Shown here: piece by piece, positions 16,871 through 25,666 of the stretch
Position numbering within the stretch: the first letter of the stretch is position 1
Layout of the letters: each line of letters begins with the position of its first letter
NCBI GenBank assembly: GCA_964458655.1
Contig: CAYWJT010000030.1
Location: 1 to 31,656 of the forward strand
From: CAYWJT01 sp964458655
GTDB taxonomy: Bacteria > Acidobacteriota > Aminicenantia > Aminicenantales > Saccharicenantaceae
Direction: 5' to 3'
Length of the DNA: 31,656 bases
The notes under the pieces: generated by a model
Database searches by the model: none
What the model saw: only the letters and a program-made list of their open reading frames with translations
Told to the model about the DNA's origin: nothing
Position numbers and translations under genes: made by a program

Positions 16871-16900
16871 TGGGAAGAAACGGGAAGAATCGGGACGGAG
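16850..16900 (+). promoter_or_regulatory. Probable MraZ operator: GGGA boxes at 10-bp spacing
   Basis: Three consecutive 10-bp units, TGGGAAGAAA (16871-16880), CGGGAAGAAT (16881-16890) and CGGGACGGAG (16891-16900), repeat GGGA with exact helical periodicity. A fourth TGGGA lies 21 bp upstream at 16850-16854, in the promoter spacer. MraZ from other bacteria is reported to bind tandem TGGG-type repeats with about 10-bp periodicity in its own promoter and repress the dcw operon. The position over the predicted transcription start fits repression. Which protein binds here is inferred. Confidence 0.75.
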
Positions 16901-16904
16901 CGTT

Positions 16905-17372
16905 ATGCAGGACCTGTTGATCGGAAGCTACGCGGCGCGACTCGACCACAGCGGCCGGGTCAAGATCCCGGAGAAATTCCGCGAGATCATCGAGAAAAAA
17001 TGGGGCAAAGGACTCTTCGTCACTTCGCTCCATGACGAGTCCGTCCAGATCTACCCGCTCTCGGTCTGGCTCGAGATGACCGGCATGACCTCGGAGGCCG
17101 CCGTCCACCTCCGTCCCGACGTCAGGAAGTTCCTGCTCCGGGTCAACCGGAACGGCTCCCGCCACGAGATCGACTCCAGGGGCCGGGTCCTGATCGGCCA
17201 GAAACTCCGGGACAAGGCCTCCTTGAAGGACGAGGTCGAGGTGGTCGGCCTGTCCAACCACCTCGAGGTCTGGAACAAGGAGGTCTTGGACGGCAAGATC
17301 GAAAGCGCTCCCCTGTCAGAGGCGGATTTCGAGAACATCGCGAGAATCATGCCTCGGGGAAAGCCGGAATGA
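16905..17372 (+). CDS. mraZ: Transcriptional regulator MraZ
   Basis: A 155-residue protein with two SpoVT/AbrB-type DNA-binding repeats, DHSGRVKIPEKFRE (about 14-27) and DSRGRVLIGQKLRD (about 89-102), as in MraZ, which assembles into a ring and binds its own promoter. It is the first gene of the dcw cluster in most bacteria, as here. The ATG at 16905 follows a GGAG contained in the last of the 10-bp GGGA boxes, so bound MraZ could also hide the ribosome site. Its stop overlaps rsmH as ATGA. Confidence 0.96.
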   Translation: MQDLLIGSYAARLDHSGRVKIPEKFREIIEKKWGKGLFVTSLHDESVQIYPLSVWLEMTGMTSEAAVHLRPDVRKFLLRVNRNGSRHEIDSRGRVLIGQKLRDKASLKDEVEVVGLSNHLEVWNKEVLDGKIESAPLSEADFENIARIMPRGKPE

Positions 17373-18265
17373 CGGAGCAAGAACATTGCCCGGTACTGCT
17401 CGAAGAAGTCCTGGAGTTCCTGGATGCCGGGCGCGAAGGAGTATACGTTGACTGCACCCTCGGGCTCGCAGGGCACGCTTCAGCGATCCTGGAGAGGAAT
17501 CCCCGTTCCTTCGTCATCGGCCTGGATCGCGACGAGCTCTCGCTCCTGCGGGCCCGGGACAGGCTGAAGCCCTACGGAAAGAGGGTCAGGCTGTATCACG
17601 CGGATTTCAGGTCCCTGCCTGAGATCCCCATAGACTTCGCCGAGGTCCGGGGCCTGCTGGCCGACCTCGGCCTTTCCTCTTTCCAGCTCGAATCCCCGGA
17701 GAGGGGCTTCAGCTTCAGCAGGGAAGGACCGCTCGACATGCGCATGGACCTGCGAAGCAAGGTGACGGCCGCCCGGATACTCGACAGTTACCCGGAGCCG
17801 AAGCTGGCCCGTCTGTTCGAGGAGTACGGCGAGCTCGACCGGACGCGCCGCCTGGCGCGCGAGGTCGTCGGCCTGCGCAAGCTCGGCCGCCTCCTAACCA
17901 CGGCCGACCTCAGGGAACTCGTGGAGCGGGTCTACAGCTGGCGCCCCCAAAAGGGCAAGGTCCATCCGGCGGCCAAGGTCTTCCAGGCCCTGCGCATCGA
18001 GGTCAACCGGGAACTCGAGGGCTTGGACGAATTCCTGGAAGCGGCCGTCGCCCGCTCGACCCCGGGCACGCGTTTCGTCGTGATCTCTTTCCACTCGCTC
18101 GAGGACAGGATCGTCAAGCGCGCCTTCGCCCGACTCGCTTCGGCCGCGGACCGTCCTCCCCTGCTGAAGATATTGACGAAGAAGCCCGTCATGGCCGGCG
18201 AGGCCGAAGTCCAGGCCAATTCCCGGGCCCGCTCGGCCAAGCTGCGGGCGGCAGAGAGGCTGTGA
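17369..18265 (+). CDS. rsmH: 16S rRNA (cytosine(1402)-N(4))-methyltransferase RsmH
   Basis: A 298-residue S-adenosylmethionine-dependent methyltransferase (formerly MraW) that modifies C1402 in the ribosomal P site. Motifs in order are HCPVLLEEVLEFL, VDCTLGLAGHASAIL (SAM-binding motif I, with Leu-Ala where Gly-Gly is common), GLDRDELSLLRARDRL, LADLGLSSFQLE, RGFSFSREGPLDMRMD, HPAAKVFQALRIEVNREL and VISFHSLEDRIVKR. Size and motif order are normal for the family. The start overlaps mraZ by 4 nt and the stop abuts the ATG of ftsL, so translation is probably coupled. Confidence 0.97.
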   Translation: MTEQEHCPVLLEEVLEFLDAGREGVYVDCTLGLAGHASAILERNPRSFVIGLDRDELSLLRARDRLKPYGKRVRLYHADFRSLPEIPIDFAEVRGLLADLGLSSFQLESPERGFSFSREGPLDMRMDLRSKVTAARILDSYPEPKLARLFEEYGELDRTRRLAREVVGLRKLGRLLTTADLRELVERVYSWRPQKGKVHPAAKVFQALRIEVNRELEGLDEFLEAAVARSTPGTRFVVISFHSLEDRIVKRAFARLASAADRPPLLKILTKKPVMAGEAEVQANSRARSAKLRAAERL

Positions 18266-18565
18266 ATGGTCCGGAGAAAGCTGCGGCCGCGCGAAGTCAT
18301 GCTGGGGATACTCCTGTTCCTGGTGTTGGTCTCCATGCTGACCTTCTACATCTGGTACCAGACCGAGGCCGTGCGCCTGGGCCTCAAGATCAGGGATTGC
18401 GAAGAGAAGATCAAATCCCTGCGGGACGACATCCAGAAGCTCGAGATACGGAAAGCCTCGCTCCTCGCGCCCGGCAGGGTGGAGACGATCGCCAGAGAGG
18501 CCCTCGGCCTCATCGAACCCGGTGACGGGGACGTTTTCTTCGACACGCGCGGCACAGGCAGGTGA
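18266..18565 (+). CDS. ftsL: Cell division protein FtsL-like (short bitopic coiled-coil protein)
   Basis: A 99-residue bitopic protein with a basic N-terminus (MVRRKLRPR), one transmembrane helix (about 11-30) and a heptad-like coiled coil (LGLKIRDCEEKIKSLRDDIQKLEIRKASL, about 38-66). It ends with the VETIAREALGL motif typical of the FtsL/DivIC fold. The family is poorly conserved, so assignment relies on topology and on the invariant position between rsmH and ftsI. It should pair with a DivIC/FtsB protein and FtsQ to activate the FtsW-FtsI synthase. The ATG directly follows the rsmH stop; no separate ribosome site is obvious. Confidence 0.85.
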   Translation: MVRRKLRPREVMLGILLFLVLVSMLTFYIWYQTEAVRLGLKIRDCEEKIKSLRDDIQKLEIRKASLLAPGRVETIAREALGLIEPGDGDVFFDTRGTGR

Positions 18566-18568
18566 GCC

Positions 18569-20326
18569 TTGAAAGGCATGCAGACATACTACGAGAGCGG
18601 CCTCAGGAAACGCACGCTCCTCATAGCCGCGGGACTCGGCTTCTGGTCGGTCGTCCTCTTCGGACGCCTGGTGGAGCTTCAGGTCCTGAGGCACAGGAGC
18701 GCCGAGGCCGTTGTCCTAAGGCAGAACCAGGACCGCAAGAAGGCCGAACCCAAGCGCGGCAACATCTACGACCGGAACGGCCAGATCCTGGCCTGCAGCC
18801 TGCCCGCTCCCAACGTGTTCATCACCCCGCTCGAGAAAGAGGACCGGGCCGGCGTGGAAAAGAGGCTCGGCGCCCTCAAGGGCCTGCTCGACCTGACGGA
18901 AGCCGAAGCGGCGCTGATCAGGAAGAGGCTGGCGGATAATTATTCCTTCACCTACGTCAGAAAGAGGGTGTCGCTCGAGCAGGCGGAAGCCGTCAAAGCC
19001 GCCAGGCTGCCCGGGGTCGGCCTCGAACCGGCCACCAAGCGCTACTACCCGCTCGGCCGGCTGGCCGCCCACGTCCTGGGCGGCGTCAACGCCGAGGAGC
19101 GCGGCATCGGCGGCGTGGAATACAGGTACGACGTCCAGCTCCGCGGCCGGGAAGGCGAGCAGCTCGTCTTCAGGGACAGCCGCCGCCGCGAATACCAGGC
19201 CCGCATGATCAAGGACCCGTTGCCCGGCAAGGACCTCTACCTGACCATCGACGCCACCATCCAGCACATCGCCGAGCGGGAGCTCGGCCGGGCCGTGGCG
19301 GAGCACAGGGCCGGCTGGGGAACGGTCGTAATTCTCGAGCCGCGAAGCGGCGAGATCCTGGCGCTGGCCAACTTCCCGGACTACGACCCCAACAGGATAC
19401 CGGCCGACGAGAGCCTCCTCACGAACCGGGCCATCAAGGTCAACTACGAGCCCGGCTCGACCTTCAAGATCATCACGGCCGCCGCGCTGGTCGAGAAGGG
19501 CCGGGTCGGTTACGCCGACGTCTTCGACTGCAGCGCGGGCTTCATCAACGTGGGCGGCCTGACCATCAGGGACCACGTCAAGATGGGCCGCCTGCGCTTC
19601 CCCGAGGTGATCATCGAATCCTCGAACGTGGGCACCGTGATGGCGGCCCAGCGCCTCTCGGCGTCGGATTTCTATCAGACTATCAAGAGCTTCGGTTTCG
19701 GCGAAAAGACTGGCGTCGACCTGCCGGCCGAGGAAACCGGTTTCGTCAGGCCGCTCGACAGGTGGAACAGGAAGATCTCCCTCCCCTACATCTCGATAGG
19801 CTATGAGATCATGGTGACGCCCCTCCAGGTCCTGAGCGCCATGAACGTTTACGCCACGGGAGGGTTGCTCGTCAGGCCGCGCGTCGTCCTCAGGACGTCC
19901 GACGGCCCGCCGCAGGACCCGCCCGCCCCGAGACAGGTCATAAGCGGCACGACGGCCCGGGAGCTGGTCAGCCGCGTCTTCGAGCAGGTCGTCGAGAACG
20001 GCACGGGCAAGCTCGGCCGGCTCGACGGCTACAGCATAGCCGGCAAGACGGGCACGGCCCAAAAGATCGACCCGGCGACCGGCACTTACACGACTCGGCG
20101 TCATACCGCCTCGTTCGTGGGCTTCGCCCCGGCCGACAGGCCGGCCCTGGCCATGATCGTCGTCCTCGACGAACCCAAGGAGGGCTTCTATTACGGCGGC
20201 CAGGTCTGCTCTCCCGTTTTCAGGGACATCGCCCGCAAGGTCCTGCGCTACCTGAGGGTGGCGCCCGACGAGCCGCTCCGGGACCGGATAGTGACCGCCG
20301 AGCTCAGAAAGGCGCGGCAGCCATGA
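18569..20326 (+). CDS. ftsI: Septal peptidoglycan transpeptidase FtsI (PBP3-type)
   Basis: A class B penicillin-binding protein of 585 residues that cross-links septal peptidoglycan together with FtsW. An N-terminal membrane anchor (about 15-35) precedes the PBP dimerisation region (RGNIYDRNGQILA). The transpeptidase domain carries SxxK with catalytic S297 (GSTFK), SxN at S351-N353 (SSN) and KTG at K493 (GKTGTAQK). No C-terminal PASTA domain is present. The frame opens at TTG 18569, with AGGTGA a few bases upstream. An ATG three codons later (18578) is an alternative with worse spacing. The last 4 nt overlap murE. Confidence 0.95.
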   Translation: MKGMQTYYESGLRKRTLLIAAGLGFWSVVLFGRLVELQVLRHRSAEAVVLRQNQDRKKAEPKRGNIYDRNGQILACSLPAPNVFITPLEKEDRAGVEKRLGALKGLLDLTEAEAALIRKRLADNYSFTYVRKRVSLEQAEAVKAARLPGVGLEPATKRYYPLGRLAAHVLGGVNAEERGIGGVEYRYDVQLRGREGEQLVFRDSRRREYQARMIKDPLPGKDLYLTIDATIQHIAERELGRAVAEHRAGWGTVVILEPRSGEILALANFPDYDPNRIPADESLLTNRAIKVNYEPGSTFKIITAAALVEKGRVGYADVFDCSAGFINVGGLTIRDHVKMGRLRFPEVIIESSNVGTVMAAQRLSASDFYQTIKSFGFGEKTGVDLPAEETGFVRPLDRWNRKISLPYISIGYEIMVTPLQVLSAMNVYATGGLLVRPRVVLRTSDGPPQDPPAPRQVISGTTARELVSRVFEQVVENGTGKLGRLDGYSIAGKTGTAQKIDPATGTYTTRRHTASFVGFAPADRPALAMIVVLDEPKEGFYYGGQVCSPVFRDIARKVLRYLRVAPDEPLRDRIVTAELRKARQP

Positions 20327-21783
20327 AGTCCGGAGAGCTTTTCCAGGGCATCGCGGTCATCGCCTCCGACATCACCGGCGAGGAGGAGATCACCGGCATC
20401 GCCTATCACTCGGGCAGCGTCAAGCCCGGCAACTTGTTCGCTGCCCTTAAGGGCGCGGAGCGGGACGGCCTCGATTTCATCGCCGAGGCCGAAGCCAACG
20501 GCGCCGCGGCCTGCCTTTCGTCCTGGCCAAAGCCGCCTTCGACCGGGCTGCGCTGGGTCCAGGTCGCCGACGCCCGGGAGGCGCTGGCGCTGGCCTCGGC
20601 CAACTTCTACGGCCACCCATCGGAGCGGCTGAAAACGGTCGGGGTCACCGGCACCAAGGGCAAGACGACCGTCACCTATCTCCTCGAGGCCGTCATCGCC
20701 GAAGCCGGCGGTGTGCCTGGCGTGGTCGGGACCATCGAGTACCGGCGTCCCGGCCTGAGGCGGCAGGCGGCCAGGACGACCCCGGAATCGACCGACCTCC
20801 AGCGCATGATGGCCGAGATGCTCGCGGCCGGCGTCACCCACTGCGTCATGGAGGTCTCCTCCCACGCCCTGTCACAGAAGAGGGTCTGGGGGATAAGCTT
20901 CGACGTGGCCGTGTTCACCAACCTGAGCGGCGAGCACCTCGACTTCCACGGCACGATGGAGGACTACTTCGAGGCCAAGAAAAGGCTCTTCTTCCTCAAC
21001 CACAAGAGGAACGCCTCTGTCGTCAACATCGACGACCCGTGGGGACAGAAGCTCATCTCGGAGCTTCCGATGAAGACCATCACCTTCGGCTTCGAGCCGG
21101 CGGCCATCGTCAGGGCCGTGAAGCCGGCAATGTCGGAAAAAGGGCTGGAGTTCCAGGTCGTCGCGCCCGGAAGCACCATGAGCATCCAGACCGGCCTGGT
21201 CGGCAGGCACAACATCTACAACATCCTGGCCGCCGTTTCCGCGGCCCTGGCCATGAACATCCCCGCCCAGGCCATCGTCCAGGGCATAAAGTCCCTGCGC
21301 GCCATCCCGGGCCGTTTCGAGAAGGTCCCCAACGAGCGCGGCCTGCTCATCGTCGTCGACTACGCTCATACGGACAGCGCCCTCGAGCACCTGCTGGTCA
21401 CGGCCAAGGAGTTCAAGCCCCGCCGGGTCATCCTCGTGTTCGGGGCCGGCGGCAACCGCGACAAGGCCAAGCGGGAGCGCATGGGCCGGGTCGCCGCCAG
21501 GTTCGCGGACCTGACGATCATCACGTCCGACAACCCCAGGAACGAGGACCCGCTCGAGATCATAGCGGCCATCGAATCCGGCTTCGTCAAAGAGAACTCC
21601 CGCGCCTACGAAAAGGTCCCGGACCGCCGGCAGGCCATCGCCCGCGCCCTGAGCCTGGCGGAAAGAGGCGACGCCGTGCTGGTGGCCGGCAAAGGCCACG
21701 AGGACTACCAGATCTTCAAGGACCGGACCGTCCACTTCAGCGACGTGGAAACCATCCTGGAAATCCTCGGAAGCGGAGAATAG
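20323..21783 (+). CDS. murE: UDP-MurNAc-L-Ala-D-Glu:meso-diaminopimelate ligase
   Basis: An ATP-dependent amide ligase of 486 residues that adds the third amino acid to the peptidoglycan stem peptide in the cytoplasm. The P-loop GTKGKTT is at 110-116. Other family motifs are EVSSHAL, FTNLSGEHLDFHG, VVDYAHT and AGKGHE. The specificity motif DNPR at 403-406 is the signature of enzymes using meso-diaminopimelate instead of L-lysine, so this bacterium has Dap-type peptidoglycan. It overlaps ftsI by 4 nt and is 8 nt from murF. Confidence 0.97.
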   Translation: MKSGELFQGIAVIASDITGEEEITGIAYHSGSVKPGNLFAALKGAERDGLDFIAEAEANGAAACLSSWPKPPSTGLRWVQVADAREALALASANFYGHPSERLKTVGVTGTKGKTTVTYLLEAVIAEAGGVPGVVGTIEYRRPGLRRQAARTTPESTDLQRMMAEMLAAGVTHCVMEVSSHALSQKRVWGISFDVAVFTNLSGEHLDFHGTMEDYFEAKKRLFFLNHKRNASVVNIDDPWGQKLISELPMKTITFGFEPAAIVRAVKPAMSEKGLEFQVVAPGSTMSIQTGLVGRHNIYNILAAVSAALAMNIPAQAIVQGIKSLRAIPGRFEKVPNERGLLIVVDYAHTDSALEHLLVTAKEFKPRRVILVFGAGGNRDKAKRERMGRVAARFADLTIITSDNPRNEDPLEIIAAIESGFVKENSRAYEKVPDRRQAIARALSLAERGDAVLVAGKGHEDYQIFKDRTVHFSDVETILEILGSGE

Positions 21784-21791
21784 GCTTGACC

Positions 21792-23192
21792 ATGGCCGTC
21801 TTCACGTTGCGCGAGATCGCCGCCCGGACCGGCGGGAAGGCCGTCGCCGGCGACCCCGGCCTGACCTTCCGCCTGTTCGGGATCGACTCCCGCGTCGCCC
21901 GGCCGGGCGAACTCTTCTTCGCGGTCAAGGGGCGTCGGGACGGCCATGATTTCGTCGCCGACGCGGCCGCGAGGGGCGCCGCCGGCGCGGTCGTCTCGCG
22001 GCCCGTGCCCGGTCTGCCGAAAGGCTTCGGCCTGGTCCTGGTCGAAGATACGACGGCCGCGCTCGCGGCCCTGGCCGGCTCGGCGCTGGCCGCGCGCCGC
22101 GACGCCGTCAAGGTGGTCGGCGTCACCGGCAGCGTCGGGAAGACGACGACCAAGGACTTCACGGCGGAGCTCCTCGGAGCCCGTTTCCGCGTCCTCAAGT
22201 CCAGGGGCAACTTCAACAACCTGTTGGGGCTTTCGCTCTCGCTTCTCGAGCTCGAGCCGGAGCACGACGCGGCCGTGCTGGAGATGGGCATGAGCGCGGC
22301 CGGCGAGATACGCGCCCTGACGCGCATAGCCGCTCCCGATGTCGCCGTCATCACGAACATAAGCCCGGTGCACCTGGGCTTTTTCCGCGGCCTCGAGGGG
22401 ATCGCCGCCGCCAAGCGGGAGATCCTGGAAGGGGCGGCCGAGGGAGCCGTCGCCGTGCTGAACGCGAACGACCCTCTGGTGATGCACCTCGCTTCCGGCT
22501 GGAAAGGCCGGCGCGTCCTGTTCGGTCTCGACGGCATTTCCGACGTAAGGGCCGGGAAAATCGCGCGCCGGCCGGACGGCGGCCTGGAGTTCGACCTGGG
22601 CTACGGCCGGGCCGAGGCGCGCGTGCGCTTCGCTTTCATGAACGAAGCTCTCATCGAGAACCTGCTCGCGGCCGCCGCCGCCGCTTTGGCCCTGGGTGTC
22701 GACCTCGACCCGCTCCTGGCGCGCGTGCCGGAGCTTAAACCTGCAGCCCGGCGCGGGGTCATGAGCCGCACGAGAAGCGGGGTCGCGGTTTACGACGATT
22801 CCTACAATTCCAACCCCCGGGCCCTCCGGGCCGTGCTCACGAGCCTGACCGACGTCGCGGCCGCCCGCAGGGTGGCGGTGCTCGCGGACATGCTGGAGCT
22901 TGGACCGGCCGAAAAGGATTTCCACGCCGAAGCCGGCCGGACGCTGGCCGCGGCCGGCTGGGACGTGCTGGTCGCGGTCGGGCCGCTGGCCGCGCTCATC
23001 GCCGAGAGCGCCGCCGCCGCGGGCCTCAGCCGGGAGAACATCCATCTCTTCGCCGACGCCGCCGCGGCCGCCGCCCGCATCAGGGACCTCGTCCGGAGCG
23101 GCGACCTGGTCCTGGTCAAGGGCTCCCGGGGCATGCGCGCCGACATCATCGCCGACGCCCTGCTCGACGAGGGCGGACAGGGAAAGGAGTAG
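21792..23192 (+). CDS. murF: UDP-MurNAc-tripeptide:D-Ala-D-Ala ligase
   Basis: A 466-residue Mur ligase that completes the UDP-MurNAc-pentapeptide by adding D-Ala-D-Ala. An N-terminal uridine-nucleotide domain (FGIDSRVARPGELFFAVKG) precedes the P-loop GSVGKTTTK (113-121), EMGMSAAGEI, ITNISPVHLGFF and VYDDSYNSNP. The frame extends far upstream within murE, so the start must be chosen. ATG at 21792 gives the normal N-terminus; TTG at 21786 is an in-frame alternative with slightly better spacing to GGAGAA. The protein is rich in Ala and Arg, reflecting the high GC. It is followed by mraY after 4 nt. Confidence 0.96.
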   Translation: MAVFTLREIAARTGGKAVAGDPGLTFRLFGIDSRVARPGELFFAVKGRRDGHDFVADAAARGAAGAVVSRPVPGLPKGFGLVLVEDTTAALAALAGSALAARRDAVKVVGVTGSVGKTTTKDFTAELLGARFRVLKSRGNFNNLLGLSLSLLELEPEHDAAVLEMGMSAAGEIRALTRIAAPDVAVITNISPVHLGFFRGLEGIAAAKREILEGAAEGAVAVLNANDPLVMHLASGWKGRRVLFGLDGISDVRAGKIARRPDGGLEFDLGYGRAEARVRFAFMNEALIENLLAAAAAALALGVDLDPLLARVPELKPAARRGVMSRTRSGVAVYDDSYNSNPRALRAVLTSLTDVAAARRVAVLADMLELGPAEKDFHAEAGRTLAAAGWDVLVAVGPLAALIAESAAAAGLSRENIHLFADAAAAAARIRDLVRSGDLVLVKGSRGMRADIIADALLDEGGQGKE

Positions 23193-23196
23193 CGCG

Positions 23197-24285
23197 GTGC
23201 TGTACTGGCTTCTCGTTCCTCTCAGGGAGCACGTCTTCTTCTTCAACGTCTTCCGCTATATCACCGTGAGGACGGCCCTGGCCGGGATAACCGCCCTTTT
23301 TCTCACCTTCCTGTTCGCCCCCAAAATAATAAAGGCGCTGCGCGCGCGCCAGCTCGGGCAGCAGGTCCGGAACGACGGGCCGCAGAGCCACCTGGCCAAG
23401 CAGGGCACGCCCTCCATGGGCGGCCTGATAATCATTCTCGCCACGGCGCTCTCCACCCTGCTCTGGGGGAACTTCAGCAACCTCTACGTCTGGGTCGCTC
23501 TGGGCTCCATGTTCCTGTTCGGGCTGGTCGGCTTCGTCGACGACAACCTGAAAGTCCGGCGCAAGCGTTCTCTCGGCCTGACCGCGAAACAGAAGCTCAT
23601 GTTCCAGTTCCTGCTGGCCCTGGCCATCGGCCTGGCCTTCATGTACATGGGCAAGCACGGACAGTTCAGCCTCAACCTGACCTTCCCCTTCATCAAGGAA
23701 TGGACGCCCTTCCTGGGCTGGCTCTACCTGCCCTGGATCGTCTTCATACTGGTCGGCTCCTCCAACGCCGTCAACCTGGCCGACGGCCTGGACGGCCTGG
23801 CCATCGGACTGACGATGATCAGCTTCACGGCCCTGACGGCCCTGTCCTATGTGGCCGGCCACGCCCTCTGGTCCCAGTACCTCAACATCGCCCGTGTCCC
23901 GCTGGCCGCGGAGCTGACCGTCTTCGTCGGCGCCCTGGCCGGCTCCTGCCTCGGCTTTCTCTGGTTCAACTGCCATCCCGCCGAGGTCTTCATGGGCGAC
24001 GTCGGCGCCCTCTCGCTCGGCGGCACCCTGGGCGTCACGGCCCTGCTCATCAAGCAGGAGTTCCTGCTGTTCATGGTGGCCGGGGTGTTCATCCTGGAGG
24101 CCCTGTCGGTCCTCATCCAAGTCTCCTACTTCAAGCTCTCAGGTGGCCGGCGCGTCTTCAAGATGGCCCCTCTCCATCACCATTTCGAGCTTTCCGGCTG
24201 GCCCGAGGAGAAGGTCGTCATCCGCTTCTGGATCCTAGGCATTATCTTCGCGCTCTTCAGCCTCTCGACGCTGAAACTGAGGTAA
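23197..24285 (+). CDS. mraY: Phospho-N-acetylmuramoyl-pentapeptide transferase
   Basis: A polytopic membrane enzyme of 362 residues that moves phospho-MurNAc-pentapeptide onto undecaprenyl phosphate to give lipid I. About ten transmembrane helices are visible. Conserved blocks are KQGTPSMGGL, VGFVDDNLKV (catalytic Asp pair), NAVNLADGLDGLAIG, FMGDVGALSLGG and the PLHHHFE motif. The start is GTG at 23197, supported by AAGGAGT upstream and by the typical MLYWLL opening; no ATG is available at that point. It lies 4 nt after murF and 4 nt before murD. Confidence 0.97.
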   Translation: MLYWLLVPLREHVFFFNVFRYITVRTALAGITALFLTFLFAPKIIKALRARQLGQQVRNDGPQSHLAKQGTPSMGGLIIILATALSTLLWGNFSNLYVWVALGSMFLFGLVGFVDDNLKVRRKRSLGLTAKQKLMFQFLLALAIGLAFMYMGKHGQFSLNLTFPFIKEWTPFLGWLYLPWIVFILVGSSNAVNLADGLDGLAIGLTMISFTALTALSYVAGHALWSQYLNIARVPLAAELTVFVGALAGSCLGFLWFNCHPAEVFMGDVGALSLGGTLGVTALLIKQEFLLFMVAGVFILEALSVLIQVSYFKLSGGRRVFKMAPLHHHFELSGWPEEKVVIRFWILGIIFALFSLSTLKLR

Positions 24286-24289
24286 ACGC

Positions 24290-25666
24290 ATGGAGCTCAG
24301 GAACAAGAAGGTCCTGGTGGTCGGCTTCGAACGGACGGGCCGGGCCGCCTGCGACTTCCTGCTGGCCAACGGCGCTCTGGTCCGCGTCACGGAAAAGAAG
24401 CCGGCCGAGGCCTTGGGCGACGCGACCCGGAGTCTGAGCGAGCGCGGCGTCGAGTTCGAATGCGGAGGGCACACGGCCGCGAGCTTCGCCTGGCCCGACC
24501 TGATCGTCCCCAGCCCGGGCGTGCCTCCACTGCCGCTGCTCCTCGAGGCCCGGGCGAGGGGCGTGCCCGTCATGTCGGAGATCGAGCTCGCGGGCCGCTT
24601 CCTCAAGGGCCGGGTCGTCGCCGTGACCGGCTCCAACGGCAAATCGACCACGGTGACCCTCACTTACAGGATCCTGAAGCGGGCCGGACTGCGGGCCAGG
24701 CTGGCCGGCAACATCGGGCCGCCCCTCATCTCCTTCGTCGCGCGCAGCCGCGACGACGACATCTACGTCACCGAGGTCTCCAGTTTCCAGCTGGAGTACA
24801 CCGAGCGCTTCACGGCCGCGGCCGCGGCCTTCCTCAACATATCGCCCAACCACATCGACTGGCACGGCACCTTCGAAAGGTATTTCGAGGCCAAGCGCAG
24901 GCTCTTCTCCCGGCTGGGCCCGGAAAGCGTCGTCGTCCTCAACCGGGACGACAGGCTGGTCTGGAGCCTGGCGAAGGAGAGCCGAGGCCGCGTCTTCGGC
25001 TTCAGCCGCCGTCTGAAGCCGAGGCCGGGAGCCGCCATCGAGGACGGCTGGCTCGTCGTCAGCGACGGGGGCCGGGAGAAGCTGCTCAAGACGGCATCGG
25101 TCCGTCTGCCGGGCGCCCATAACCTCGAGAACATCATGGCCGCCGTCCTTCTGGCCCGCGCCTTCGGCGCCCCGACGGCCGCCGTCCGGCGCGCCGTGGC
25201 GGAATTCCCTGGCCTGGAACACCGCCTGGAAAGGGTGGCGACGGTGCGAGGCGTCCTGTTTGTCAACGATTCCAAGGCGACCACCGTGGACGCCACGTTC
25301 AAGGCTCTGGCCAGCTTCGACCGTCCCGTGATCCTCATCCTCGGCGGCCGCGACAAGGGCAGCGATTTCACGACGCTCAGGCCTCACCTAAGGCGGAAGG
25401 TCAGGAGCGTCGTCCTGGTCGGGGAGGCGGCCGACAAGATAGAGCGGGCCGTCGGGGATGCCGTGCCTTGCCTGCGCGCCGGCAACTACCGCGAGGTCGT
25501 GCGCACGGCCTTCGGCCTGGCTCGGCCCGGGGACGTCGTCCTGCTGGCCCCGGCCTGCACGAGCTGGGACATGTTCCGGAACTTCGAGGAGCGCGGCCGG
25601 ACCTTCAAGCGCGAGGTCAGGCTGCTCGCGCGCGGCGCGGCCGCCGGCCGGCGGAGGATGAGATGA
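24290..25666 (+). CDS. murD: UDP-MurNAc-L-Ala:D-glutamate ligase
   Basis: A Mur ligase of 458 residues that adds D-glutamate to UDP-MurNAc-L-Ala. The N-terminal Rossmann-like domain begins KKVLVVGFERTGRA. The P-loop GSNGKST has its lysine at residue 118. Further motifs are EVSSFQLE, NISPNHIDWH, GAHNLENIMAA, FPGLEHRLE and FVNDSKATTVDATFKAL, all typical of MurD. Length is normal. The stop overlaps the ftsW start as ATGA. Confidence 0.97.
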   Translation: MELRNKKVLVVGFERTGRAACDFLLANGALVRVTEKKPAEALGDATRSLSERGVEFECGGHTAASFAWPDLIVPSPGVPPLPLLLEARARGVPVMSEIELAGRFLKGRVVAVTGSNGKSTTVTLTYRILKRAGLRARLAGNIGPPLISFVARSRDDDIYVTEVSSFQLEYTERFTAAAAAFLNISPNHIDWHGTFERYFEAKRRLFSRLGPESVVVLNRDDRLVWSLAKESRGRVFGFSRRLKPRPGAAIEDGWLVVSDGGREKLLKTASVRLPGAHNLENIMAAVLLARAFGAPTAAVRRAVAEFPGLEHRLERVATVRGVLFVNDSKATTVDATFKALASFDRPVILILGGRDKGSDFTTLRPHLRRKVRSVVLVGEAADKIERAVGDAVPCLRAGNYREVVRTAFGLARPGDVVLLAPACTSWDMFRNFEERGRTFKREVRLLARGAAAGRRRMR

